64,000 nucleotides of DNA from Streptomyces populi (GTDB taxonomy: Bacteria; Actinomycetota; Actinomycetes; Streptomycetales; Streptomycetaceae), in assembly GCF_002911015.1 (NCBI RefSeq), contig NZ_KZ626842.1:1-64000 (forward strand). The letters are read 5' to 3'. Each line of letters starts with the position of its first letter. The first letter of the stretch is position 1. The position numbers and the translations under genes are program-made. The notes under the pieces were generated by a model. That model made no database searches and had not been told where the DNA came from. It was given only the letters and a program-made list of their open reading frames with translations. This document shows positions 10,601 through 18,462 of the stretch, one piece after another.

Positions 10601-10881
10601 AGGCGGAGACGTCCGCGCCGGAGGCCGACGTCCCGCGCAGCGCCACCGAGGAACTGCTGATCCGCATCTGCCAGGAGGTCCTCGGGGTGGAGGGCCTTCG
10701 CCCGTCCGACCACTTCTTCGAGGCCGGAGGCCACTCACTGCTGGCCATCCGGGTGGTCGCGCGGCTCAAGCGTCAGGCCCAGCTGGTCATCCCGATGACG
10801 GCCGTCTTCGAGAACCCCGTACTGCGGGACCTGGCGGCCTACGTCGAGGAGGCCATCCGGGCCCGGATGGCCTCCTCGTGA
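7678..10881 (+). CDS. NRPS C-A-PCP module, Gln-type specificity code
   Basis: A complete elongation module of 1067 residues. The condensation domain (about 20-460) has an intact HHIATDG motif (His152-His153, Asp157, Gly158). The adenylation domain (about 470-970) has [26 protein letters not shown] and an A10 lysine in AGKLDR. The carrier domain has Ser1020 in GGHSLL. The pocket code reads D-A-Q-D-W-G-V-V-D(-K), again close to the glutamine code, with Trp replacing Leu at position 299. No epimerase or thioesterase domain is present. The gene starts with GTG at 7678, sharing GTGA with the previous stop. It probably extends the chain by a Gln-type residue, either plain or modified. Confidence 0.94.
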   Translation: MTDQPAQRTLPTRLGQEGPSPASFSQARLWFADQMGRRGLEFVYPYALRLRGPLDADAFAGALDAVVARHETLRTTFVSHDGEPLQVVNEPFSLGLEVTPVEARADESAEAALEREIRAVVELRFDLSQGPVLRARLFRVGPDEHVFLLVIHHIATDGWSMEIVFREIGEAYEALRSGREPEFPELSLQFADVASWERQRFAAGEFAADLAFWREHLEGCPHVLALPLDRPKPAVQSFDGRLLSFEVPAADATALAELAKECGASTHMVLLATFQLLMARWSGQYDFVVGTPAANREVSEAEELVGFFMNLLPLRAAVDPAGSFRDLVARVRESSLDAYDHQGLSFDRLVEEIAPERTLAHNPLVQIAFNMEKHPRLTIDGVGVEALDVQPDITRYDLAVDYFVEPSGALRWDFYYASDLFEPESIEALTRRFARLLRTVTARPDASLAVLPVLDEQEEARVLGLGRGPQPEGDAPTLLDRFRTAVETRPDTPAVVDGDTVLTFAELDRRATEIARIVAAHGAGPEEVVGLCLPRSAELLAAMLGVLRTGASYLPLDPQYPAERLDYLIRDSAVRVVLTASRTERDARLGGLATTVRLDEAQPGAAAPTPLVEVRPDQCAYVIYTSGSTGRPKGVQVSHGSLASLLAGLEHSGAVRTADGRVGWNASPSFDASVQQWTRVCRGDTVVIVDEAVRRSPELLADFVARQRLTDLDLTPSHAEHLAGPLAEALGSVGGLRLWIGGEPLPVALWETLGALTDRGVLDAVNVYGTTETAVDTTWAPVTSRTPPHLGTSLAGQTVRLLDGGLLPVPVGTPGELYVCGVSVARGYLGRPGLTASRFVPDPWAADGSRMYRTGDRARWTPDGRLEYLGRTDHQVKVRGYRIELGEIESVLAEFPGTLDCGVVRKEHEGDAGLAAYLRTTPGTTARQVREHAESRLPEWMRPSTYTLLEEMPLTPAGKLDRVALAEIKTSGPSEAETSAPEADVPRSATEELLIRICQEVLGVEGLRPSDHFFEAGGHSLLAIRVVARLKRQAQLVIPMTAVFENPVLRDLAAYVEEAIRARMASS

Positions 10882-10916
10882 GCCTCGACCAGCCGCCATC
10901 GAAGTCCGGAGCACCC

Positions 10917-11633
10917 ATGCGTCAGATCCCGATCCTCTGCCTGCCCTACGCGGGAGCAGGCGCCACCTTCTACCGGAGCTGGCCCGCGCCCCCCGCCGGC
11001 GTCGGCATCGTCGCCCTCCAGCCCGCCGGCCGGGAGGAGCGCTACCACGAGGACCCGTACGCCGGCCTGGAGGAGGCCGTCGAGGACCTCGCGAAGCTGG
11101 TCACCGCGCACGCCGAGGCCGGCCCCTACGCCCTGTTCGGTCACAGCTTCGGGGCGATCCTCGCCTATGAGCTCGCACGCGCGCTGCACGAGGCGGACGT
11201 ACCGGGGCCCGACCGGCTCATGGTCAGTGGCTCCGCCGCTCCCGGAGTGCCGCTCGGGCGGCACTCCGCGGATCTGGACGACGAGGAGTTCGTGGCCCGG
11301 GTGGAGCAGCTCGCCGGCTACGTCCACCCGGCGCTGGCCGACCCGGACCTGCGTGAGGTGGTGCTCCCGGTGCTGCGGGCCGACGTGGGGCTGCACGAGT
11401 CCTACCGGCCCACGGGGACGAAGCCGCTCCCCGTCCCGATCACCGTGTTCCGGGGCGCGAAGGACCACCTGGTCAGCGCGGAGGACTGCCGGCCCTGGGC
11501 GGACCTGTCCACCGAGGGCTGCTCCTGGCTCGAGTTCGAGGGCGGCCACATGTACCTGGCGGAGGACCCCGTGTCCGTCCTGAACGCGATGGCCGACTCG
11601 GTCGCTGTCAGGCCTCTGCCGGAGCGCCCGTGA
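10917..11633 (+). CDS. Type II thioesterase (second of two)
   Basis: A 238-residue alpha/beta hydrolase. It opens with ILCLPYAGAGATFYRSW, typical of type II thioesterases, has the nucleophile elbow GHSFG (Ser77), and the late catalytic His in EGGHMYLAED. I chose ATG 10917 because GGAG stands 6 nt upstream. GTG 10878, which overlaps the previous stop as GTGA, is an in-frame alternative that adds 13 residues but has no clear ribosome site. It differs clearly in sequence from the thioesterase at 2387, so this is not a recent duplication. Two editing thioesterases in one cluster suggest that one may have a dedicated task, such as releasing a modified building block. Confidence 0.9.
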   Translation: MRQIPILCLPYAGAGATFYRSWPAPPAGVGIVALQPAGREERYHEDPYAGLEEAVEDLAKLVTAHAEAGPYALFGHSFGAILAYELARALHEADVPGPDRLMVSGSAAPGVPLGRHSADLDDEEFVARVEQLAGYVHPALADPDLREVVLPVLRADVGLHESYRPTGTKPLPVPITVFRGAKDHLVSAEDCRPWADLSTEGCSWLEFEGGHMYLAEDPVSVLNAMADSVAVRPLPERP

Positions 11634-14464
11634 GCCGGGCCAACTCCCTGGTGCTGCCCGGCCTGCGGCGCATCGACGCGGACGAGGTCGGGCGTCGGCT
11701 CGACGGCTTGCGGGCCCCCGGACCCGTGTCCCGGGGGCCGGTGCTGTGGACGGAGACCCTGCCGTACCCGAGCCACGACCCGCGGGCCGAACGGCTGCGT
11801 CTGCGGACCACGGGCCGGCCCGTCGCCCCGCCCGACGGGCCGGCCGTCCGGGTCTGTCTGCTGACGTACACCGACCAGGTCCAGGACCTGGTGGTGAGCG
11901 CCCGGCCGGAGGCGCTGGACGAGGCAGGACTCGCCGGCCTGGCATGTCTGCTGGTCGAAAGGTCCGGCACCCCGGATCCCGGACCGGTGGTGCTGCCCGA
12001 ACCCGTCGGCACGACCGCCGCGGAGCCGGCCGAGCGGCTTTCGCTGGAGTGGGCGTCGGGTGCCGACGGCGGCCCCGGAAGCCGGGGGAGCCGCGCCGTC
12101 GCCCTGCCCTCGGACGACGCCCCTCGGCGGGGCGAGGCCGTCGTCGTCGCAGCCCTGGCGGCGGCGCTGGCCCGTAGGACAGGCGGCACGGCCCCGCCCC
12201 TGACGGTGCGCCGGCCCGGCCCCGCCGGTGAGAGCCTGGCGCGTACGGACTCCGCCGCGACCGTACTGCTGCGGTCGCCGGCATCGGCGACCGTCGAGGC
12301 GAGGGCGGCCGCGGCCCGTCGGATCCTGCGCGATGCCCACTGGGCGGTCGGCCCGGTACCGGCGCACGATGTGGAGCTGCGGCTCCCCGTACCTCCGGCC
12401 ACCCGTCTTCGGCTGGAGGCGGCGGGGCTCGGGCTGTCGTCGCGGACGGTGCCGGCCCCCGAGTCGGCCGTGCTCGCCTTCCGCCTCGACTCCGGGCCGG
12501 ACGCGCACGAACTCAGCTGCGACTTCGCCGCCGACCTCGTGGCGAGCGAGGCGGTGGAGGCCCTGCTGACCGAGGTCGCCAGGGCCGTCGGCGAGGCGTC
12601 CGAGGATCCCGGGCCGGGAGGATCCCGTGCCGGGACGGCGTCGGCCGGAGGCGGCCCGGCCCTGGGCGCCGAGACCACCATTCACGACCTGGTCACCGAA
12701 CGGGCCGCGGCGCACCCGGATGCCGTGGCGGTGACGGCACCCGACCGCGAACTGACCTACGGGCAACTGGATCTGTGGGCCGAGACGATCGGTGACTCGC
12801 TGCGCTCACGGGGCATCGGCGCCGGGCACCGCGTGGGCGTGTGTCTGACACGCGGCGCGGAACTCGTCGCCACACTGCTCGGGGTGCTCAAGTCCGGAGC
12901 GGCCTACGTACCGATCGACCCTTCCTCTCCCGAGGACCGGGTGCGCTATCTCGCGCGGGACGCGGGCCTCTCCCATGTCCTCACGCACCGGAGCGACGGA
13001 GCCTTCGCCGGCTGTCCGCACTCGGCCCCGCCATCGGCGACCGACGGACCGGCGGACGGGGGGGCGCGCGCGGCGGACGGCGCTCCGCGCTCCGGCTCCC
13101 GCGACCCCGCCTACGTCATCTACACGTCGGGGTCCACCGGCCGGCCCAAGGGCGTGGTGGTCGAGCACCGGAACTTCGCCGCGCTCCTGGCCGGGACGCG
13201 TGAGGAGTTCCGGTTCACCGGCCATGACGTGTGGACCTTCTTCCACTCGTTCGCGTTCGACTTCTCGGTGTGGGAGATCTGGGGCTGCCTCGCCACGGGA
13301 GGCAGGCTGGTCGTCGTCCCCGAGGACGTGGCCCGGGTACCGGAGGAATTCCGGGAGCTGCTTCACGGCCAGCGGGTCACCGTCCTCAACCAGACCCCGT
13401 CGGCGTTCGTCCAGCTGCTGTCCACCGAGACCGCCGGGGCGGCACCGCTCGACGTACGGCTCCTCGTCTTCGGCGGTGAACCGCTGGACTCGCGCACCCT
13501 GTTGCCCTGGTTCGACGCACACCCCGAGGACCGGTGCCGGGTGGTGAACATGTACGGGATCACCGAGACGACGGTGCACTGCACCTGGACCGACCTGACC
13601 CGGCGTGACGCCCTGGCGAACAGCCGCTCCATCGGCGTCGCACTGCCCGGCTGGACGCTCCACGTCCTCGATCCGCACGGGCGGCCCCTGCCGCCGGGCG
13701 TACCCGGCGAGATCCACGTCGGCGGTGCCGGAGTGGCCCGCTGCTACCACGGCCGGTCCGGCCTGACCGCCCAGCGCTTCCGCCCCGACCACCTGTCCGG
13801 GGTCCCCGGAGCACGTCTGTACCGAACGGGCGACCGCGGGCGGCTGCGTCATGACGGCCGGCTCGAACACCTCGGCCGGCTCGACGGGCAGGTGAAGGTG
13901 CGCGGGTACCGGATCGAGCTCGACGAGATCAGGAACTGCCTGCTGGAAGCCGCCGAGGTCCGTGGGGCGGCGGTCGTCCTGCGCCACCGCGGCGAGGCCG
14001 GCGACGCACACCTGGACGCCTACGTGGTGGGTCCGCAGGCCGATCCGGCGGCCCTGCGCGAGCACCTGGAGCGGACCCTGCCCGGCTACATGGTGCCCAG
14101 CACTCTCACGGTCCTGCCGTCCATGCCGGTGACGGGCAACGGGAAACTCGACGTCGAGCGCCTGCCCGAACCGGGCCACCGGCCGTCCCCGCCGCGGCCG
14201 GCCGGGACCACGGAGCAGCCGGTCCCGTCCGGACGGGCCCCCGCCGAGCCGGACGTGGCCTCCCGGATAGCGGGAGCCTGGCACGAGGTGCTGGGCACGC
14301 CCGTCACCCCGGACGACAACTTCTTCCTGGTCGGCGGCAACTCGCTGCTGGCCATCCGGGTCATGGTCCGCCTGCGGGAGCAGGGAATCACGGACGCGCC
14401 CGTACGGATGCTCTACCGCCACCCGACCGTCCGGCGACTGGCCGAGGCTCTGACCGCTCAGTAG
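11630..14464 (+). CDS. NRPS protein: degenerate N-terminal region, A (Thr-type code), PCP
   Basis: A 944-residue protein. The adenylation domain spans about 350-850 and contains [41 protein letters not shown] and an A10 lysine in NGKLDV. The carrier domain has Ser905 in GGNSLL. The pocket code reads D-F-W-N-V-G-M-V-H(-K), one conservative change from the threonine code DFWNIGMVHK. The first 330 or so residues are rich in Ala, Arg and Gly and lack HHxxxDG. Parts (VRVCLLTYTDQVQDLVVS) recall the strands of a condensation domain, so this may be an eroded C-like domain with a structural role. Translation begins at GTG 11630 in the GTGA overlap. A threonine unit could donate a hydroxyl for ester or ring closure. 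Confidence 0.9.
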   Translation: MSRANSLVLPGLRRIDADEVGRRLDGLRAPGPVSRGPVLWTETLPYPSHDPRAERLRLRTTGRPVAPPDGPAVRVCLLTYTDQVQDLVVSARPEALDEAGLAGLACLLVERSGTPDPGPVVLPEPVGTTAAEPAERLSLEWASGADGGPGSRGSRAVALPSDDAPRRGEAVVVAALAAALARRTGGTAPPLTVRRPGPAGESLARTDSAATVLLRSPASATVEARAAAARRILRDAHWAVGPVPAHDVELRLPVPPATRLRLEAAGLGLSSRTVPAPESAVLAFRLDSGPDAHELSCDFAADLVASEAVEALLTEVARAVGEASEDPGPGGSRAGTASAGGGPALGAETTIHDLVTERAAAHPDAVAVTAPDRELTYGQLDLWAETIGDSLRSRGIGAGHRVGVCLTRGAELVATLLGVLKSGAAYVPIDPSSPEDRVRYLARDAGLSHVLTHRSDGAFAGCPHSAPPSATDGPADGGARAADGAPRSGSRDPAYVIYTSGSTGRPKGVVVEHRNFAALLAGTREEFRFTGHDVWTFFHSFAFDFSVWEIWGCLATGGRLVVVPEDVARVPEEFRELLHGQRVTVLNQTPSAFVQLLSTETAGAAPLDVRLLVFGGEPLDSRTLLPWFDAHPEDRCRVVNMYGITETTVHCTWTDLTRRDALANSRSIGVALPGWTLHVLDPHGRPLPPGVPGEIHVGGAGVARCYHGRSGLTAQRFRPDHLSGVPGARLYRTGDRGRLRHDGRLEHLGRLDGQVKVRGYRIELDEIRNCLLEAAEVRGAAVVLRHRGEAGDAHLDAYVVGPQADPAALREHLERTLPGYMVPSTLTVLPSMPVTGNGKLDVERLPEPGHRPSPPRPAGTTEQPVPSGRAPAEPDVASRIAGAWHEVLGTPVTPDDNFFLVGGNSLLAIRVMVRLREQGITDAPVRMLYRHPTVRRLAEALTAQ

Positions 14465-14525
14465 CCCGTCCCGCCGCCCGGCCGAGATCAGCACACGACA
14501 CCACATCACACCGGAGGAATCACAC

Positions 14526-14735
14526 ATGAGCGACAACGGCCCCGAGCGCTGGACCGTCCTGGTCAACGCCGAGGAGCAGTACGGCCTGTTCCCCGCCGAG
14601 CTTCCCCTGCCGGACGGGTGGCGTCCGGCGGACTTCACCGGTACCGAGGACGAGTGCGTCCGCTACGTCGACGAGCACTGGACCGACATGCGCCCGCTGA
14701 GCCTGCGGAAGGCCCTGGGGGGTTCGGCGGCATGA
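14526..14735 (+). CDS. MbtH-like protein
   Basis: A 69-residue protein of the MbtH family, small partners that bind adenylation domains and allow them to fold or work. It has the family signature NAEEQYGLFPAELPLPDGW and the C-terminal YVDEHWTDMRP. The ATG has a near-perfect CCGGAGGAAT site, making it one of the best translation starts in the operon, 61 nt after the preceding stop. It overlaps the FkbM-type methyltransferase start (ATGA). It probably serves one or more of the four A domains in this cluster. Confidence 0.96.
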   Translation: MSDNGPERWTVLVNAEEQYGLFPAELPLPDGWRPADFTGTEDECVRYVDEHWTDMRPLSLRKALGGSAA

Positions 14736-15508
14736 CGACGACGCAGACGATGAACCTGCCCAACGGGCTGGCCGTCTCCCACGTCAGCGTGGGGGAGACG
14801 GCGTTGCTCTACCGGGACATCTTCGCCGAGCGGTGCTACATGCAGCACGGCATCACGTTGTCTCCCGGCGGCACCGTCTTCGACGTCGGCGCCAACATCG
14901 GCATGTCGACCCTCTTCTTCCACACGGAATGCCCCGGGCTCACCTTCCACGCCTTCGAGCCGGCGCCGATCCCGTACGCCGCGCTGAGCGCCAACATCGA
15001 CGCGCACGGGATCGACGCCACGGCCACCCGGTGCGCCCTGTCCGACCACGCCGGAACCGGCCGTCTGACGTACTACCCCGACTCCACCGTGATGTCCGGC
15101 TTCCACGCCGACGCCCGGTCGGAAGCGGACCTGACCCGGACCTTCCTGGTCCGGAGCGGTTTCGACGACGAGGACGTGGAGGACATGCTGGCCGGCCGGC
15201 ACGACACCGTCGAGATCGAGTGCCCGGTGCGGACCCTGTCCCAGGTCATCGCCGAGCACGGCACCACCTCGATCGACCTGCTCAAGATCGATGTGGAGAA
15301 GAGCGAACTGGAGGTGCTCCAGGGCCTGGAGGAGGCGGACTGGCCGAAGGTCCGCCAGGTCGTCGCCGAGGTCCATGACCTCGACGGCACGTTGAAGGCG
15401 TTCGTCTCGCTCCTGGCGGACCACGGATTCGACGTCGCGGTCGAACAGGACGCATTGCTCGCGGACACGGAGATCTACGAGGTCTTCGCCGTACGAAAGG
15501 CAGGCTGA
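14732..15508 (+). CDS. FkbM-family SAM-dependent methyltransferase
   Basis: A 258-residue protein with the SAM-binding motif VFDVGANIGMSTLFF, the acidic residue in AFEPAP two strands on, and LLKIDVEKSELEVLQGL, a hallmark of the FkbM family. Members mostly O-methylate hydroxyls of polyketides, sugars or peptides. A methyl acceptor here could be a hydroxyl introduced by the hydroxylase or P450. It starts at ATG 14732 overlapping the mbtH-like stop, and the P450 starts 2 nt after its stop, so the three are translated together. Substrate unknown. Confidence 0.9.
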   Translation: MTTTQTMNLPNGLAVSHVSVGETALLYRDIFAERCYMQHGITLSPGGTVFDVGANIGMSTLFFHTECPGLTFHAFEPAPIPYAALSANIDAHGIDATATRCALSDHAGTGRLTYYPDSTVMSGFHADARSEADLTRTFLVRSGFDDEDVEDMLAGRHDTVEIECPVRTLSQVIAEHGTTSIDLLKIDVEKSELEVLQGLEEADWPKVRQVVAEVHDLDGTLKAFVSLLADHGFDVAVEQDALLADTEIYEVFAVRKAG

Positions 15509-15510
15509 TC

Positions 15511-16743
15511 GTGGTCGACACGATCGATCCCACGACGATCGACCCGGCGACGATCGACGTGGCGGACCCGGAACTCTACGAATCCGGAGATCCGGTGGCC
15601 CTGTGGGCGCACCTGCGTGCCACGTCTCCGGTCCACTGGAACAACCACCCTCCGGGCCCCGGGTTCTGGGCCGTCATGTCCTACCGGCCCGCCCTCGAGG
15701 TCTATCGGAACACCGACGCGTTCACCTCCGAACTCGGCATGCGCATCGACTCCGACCCGGCCGCCGTCGAGGCGGCGGCGGGCAAGATGCTCATCGTCAC
15801 CGACCCGCCCACCCATCCCCGGCTGCGGCAGCTGATGAACTCGGCCTTCCTGCCCAGGGTCGTCTCCACTCTGGAGGCCTCCATGCGCAGGGTGATCGAA
15901 CCGCTCGTGGACGAAGCGCTGCGCAACGACGTCGTGGACTTCGTCAGCGAGATCGCCGCGGTCCTGCCGGCGGCGATCATCTGCGACATCATGGACGTGC
16001 CCCAGTCGGAACGGGCCATGATGATCGACCTGACCAGCAAGGCGTTCGGAGCCTCGGTGGGCGGCGAGGCGAAGTGCCCCATGGGAACCATGGAGAAGAC
16101 CGAAGCCCACGCGGAGATATTCCTCTACTACACCGAGCTCGTGGAGCAGCGGAGGCGCGCCCCCGGGAGCGATGTGGTCAGCGCGCTCATCCAGGGGGAC
16201 CTGGGCGGACGCAGACTCACCGACGAGGAGGTCCTGCTCAACTGCGACGGTCTGCTCACCGGCGCCAACGAGACGACCCGCCACGCCTCCGCCGCCGGGC
16301 TGCTGGCACTCATCCAGAACCCCGGCGAATGGCACCGGCTGCGCGGCGGGGAGGTGAGCATCGAGTCCGCGGTCGACGAGGTCCTGCGCTACACCAGCCC
16401 CGCCCTGCACGTCCTGCGCGTCGCCAAGAAGGACGTCGAGGTCGGTGGCCGGCTCGTCCGCGCCGGGGAGGCCGTCGCCATCTGGAACTCCTCGGTCAAC
16501 CGGGACGAGACGGTGTTCCCCGATCCGGACAGGTTCGACCTCGGCCGCGACCAGAACCGGCACCTGACGTTCGGGATCGGCCCGCACTTCTGTCTCGGGG
16601 CACCGCTGGCCAGGGTGGAGTTGAAGGTCCTGCTCCAGGTGCTGGCCGAGAAGGTGACGCACTTGGAGCTTGCCGGGCCCGTCGAGCGGCTGCGGTCCAA
16701 CTTCATGTGGGGCATCGAACGGCTGCCCGTGGTCCTGCGCTGA
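15511..16743 (+). CDS. Cytochrome P450
   Basis: A 410-residue bacterial class I P450. The I-helix reads GANETT (251-256) with the usual acid/Thr pair for oxygen activation. The ExxR motif is at Glu290/Arg293, and the heme-binding loop is FGIGPHFCLG with Cys361. No redox partner gene lies nearby. GTG 15511 is 2 nt after the methyltransferase stop. The N-terminus carries a small repeat (TIDP-x-TIDP-x-TIDV). A P450 beside a nitric oxide synthase recalls thaxtomin TxtD/TxtE, where the P450 nitrates tryptophan with NO and O2. TxtE, as I remember it, has an unusual I-helix, whereas this one is canonical, so ordinary hydroxylation or ring formation is equally possible. Confidence 0.94.
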   Translation: MVDTIDPTTIDPATIDVADPELYESGDPVALWAHLRATSPVHWNNHPPGPGFWAVMSYRPALEVYRNTDAFTSELGMRIDSDPAAVEAAAGKMLIVTDPPTHPRLRQLMNSAFLPRVVSTLEASMRRVIEPLVDEALRNDVVDFVSEIAAVLPAAIICDIMDVPQSERAMMIDLTSKAFGASVGGEAKCPMGTMEKTEAHAEIFLYYTELVEQRRRAPGSDVVSALIQGDLGGRRLTDEEVLLNCDGLLTGANETTRHASAAGLLALIQNPGEWHRLRGGEVSIESAVDEVLRYTSPALHVLRVAKKDVEVGGRLVRAGEAVAIWNSSVNRDETVFPDPDRFDLGRDQNRHLTFGIGPHFCLGAPLARVELKVLLQVLAEKVTHLELAGPVERLRSNFMWGIERLPVVLR

Positions 16744-16881
16744 CCCGCTCGCCCGGACCGCCGGAGCGGAGAGCGGCCGACGGCGAGACCGCCGGTCCGC
16801 CCCGGTGCTCCCGGGGGCTCCGACCCACCGGCCCCGCGAAGATCCCAGAGACCGGCCGCACGGCCCGCCATGGAGGAATCT

Positions 16882-18462
16882 GTGCCACTTCCCGCACTGC
16901 TTCAGGATCTCATCGACAACGCCGAGCTCCGGCCGTCGTCCCCGGCCCTCTCCGCCAGCGACGGGGAGCTGAGCTACGCGGAGTTCCACGCGGAAGTCCG
17001 GCGGGTGGCCCGTTGGCTCGTGGCGAACGGGGTCGAACCGGGGCAGCGCGTGGGGTTCACCGCGCACAAGACCGCCGCGTCGGTCGTCGCCATGTTCGCC
17101 GTCATGCGGGCGGGAGCGGCGTACGTCCCCCTGGATCCCAGGGCTCCGACGGCTCGTCTCGCCGGTCTCGTGGAGGACGCCCGGTGCCCCGTCGTGCTGA
17201 CCTCCACCGCACGCGACGAGGAACTGGCGAAGGCCCTGCGGGCGAAGGGCGCCACGGTTCCGGCCGACCTGCGGACGATGCCGGCCGTGGCCGGGGACGC
17301 CGAGCTGCCCACGGAGATCGCGGAGAGCTCGGTGGCCCTCTGTCTGTACACCTCGGGGAGCACCGGGCGCCCCAAGGGGGTGCAGCTGTCCTACGCGGCC
17401 GTTCACGCCTTCCACGCCGGCTTCAACGAGCTGTCGAAGATGGGCCCCGACTCGCGGTGCCTCAATGTGGCCGCACTGCACTTCGACGTGTCTCTCTTCG
17501 ACGTCCTGCTGCCCTTGCGCCTGGGGGCGGTCGTCCACATCGGGCCGGCGATCCCGACACCGGAGGTCACCCTCGGCATCGTGACCGAGCACCGCATCAC
17601 GCACATGTCGTCGGTGGGATCGACGATGACGCTGCTCGCCGACGAGAGCAAGGACTTCAGCGGCTACGACCTGTCCACCCTGACCGCGCTGCTCACCGGC
17701 GCGGAGATCATCGATCCGCGGACGGTCCAGCGATGGCTGGCCGCGGCCCCGAACCTGGTGGTGATCAACGCGTACGGTCCGTGCGAAGCCACGTGCGCGG
17801 TGATCAACCACTGCATCAGCGAACGGGAACCGGACCGCACCGAGTTCTACCCCATCGGCACGCCGCTGCCGGGCACCCGCATCCGCTTCCGCGACGAGGA
17901 CGGACGGGTGGACGAGGACGGCCCGGGCGAGATCCTCATCGCCGGTGACCAGCTCATGGTCGGGTACCTCAACCGGCCCGGGGAAGAGGAACGCGCCTTC
18001 CTCGAACAGGGCGGAACACGCTACTACCGCACCGGTGACTGGGGCAGCCGCCGGCCCGACGGCGTGATCCTCTTCGACGGCCGGCGCGACGACGAGGTGA
18101 AGGTCCGCGGGCACCGGGTCAATCTCAACGAGATCAGACGCGGCCTGGAGACGAGTCCGGACGTGCACCGCGCTTTCGTGGCCGCGGTGCGCGCCCCCTC
18201 CGGCACGCAGCTGCTGGCCTGCGCGGTCGCGCGCACGCAGGTCGAACGGATGACGGCCGGAGCGGCCGACGGGCGGCCGCTCGCGACGCTGCCCGCCGAC
18301 CAGGAGCAGTCACTGCGCAGGCATCTCGGCGCGGTTCTCCCCGGCTACATGGTGCCCGACCTCTTCTACGTCCTTCCCGGCCTCCCCGTACTGCCGTCGG
18401 GCAAACCCGATGCCACGGCCGTCCGCCGGTGGATCACGGCCTCCGGCGTGGAGAACGCATGA
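16882..18462 (+). CDS. Free-standing NRPS adenylation domain, unusual code
   Basis: A 526-residue stand-alone adenylation enzyme with [12 protein letters not shown] (A3), NAYGPCE (A5), YRTGDWG (A7) and the terminal lysine in PSGKPDA. Its pocket code reads D-V-F-S-L-G-A-C-A(-K), which I cannot match to a known substrate. The LHFDVSLFDV stretch is like the free-standing ligases that feed separate carrier proteins (the PltF/CloN4 style). The GTG at 16882 is preferred because GGAGGA sits 6 nt upstream; ATG 16870, four codons earlier, overlaps that site. It follows the P450 by 138 bp and shares ATGA with the PCP-C gene, its probable carrier partner. It likely loads the starter unit, perhaps a non-proteinogenic acid. 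Confidence 0.88.
   Translation: MPLPALLQDLIDNAELRPSSPALSASDGELSYAEFHAEVRRVARWLVANGVEPGQRVGFTAHKTAASVVAMFAVMRAGAAYVPLDPRAPTARLAGLVEDARCPVVLTSTARDEELAKALRAKGATVPADLRTMPAVAGDAELPTEIAESSVALCLYTSGSTGRPKGVQLSYAAVHAFHAGFNELSKMGPDSRCLNVAALHFDVSLFDVLLPLRLGAVVHIGPAIPTPEVTLGIVTEHRITHMSSVGSTMTLLADESKDFSGYDLSTLTALLTGAEIIDPRTVQRWLAAAPNLVVINAYGPCEATCAVINHCISEREPDRTEFYPIGTPLPGTRIRFRDEDGRVDEDGPGEILIAGDQLMVGYLNRPGEEERAFLEQGGTRYYRTGDWGSRRPDGVILFDGRRDDEVKVRGHRVNLNEIRRGLETSPDVHRAFVAAVRAPSGTQLLACAVARTQVERMTAGAADGRPLATLPADQEQSLRRHLGAVLPGYMVPDLFYVLPGLPVLPSGKPDATAVRRWITASGVENA

Noticed and set aside
5861..10734. Very long minus-strand open frames opposite the NRPS genes (5861-7906 and 7198-10734)
   Set aside because: They mirror the G/C-rich third positions of the plus-strand NRPS genes, have no ribosome site or recognisable domain, and are compositional shadows.
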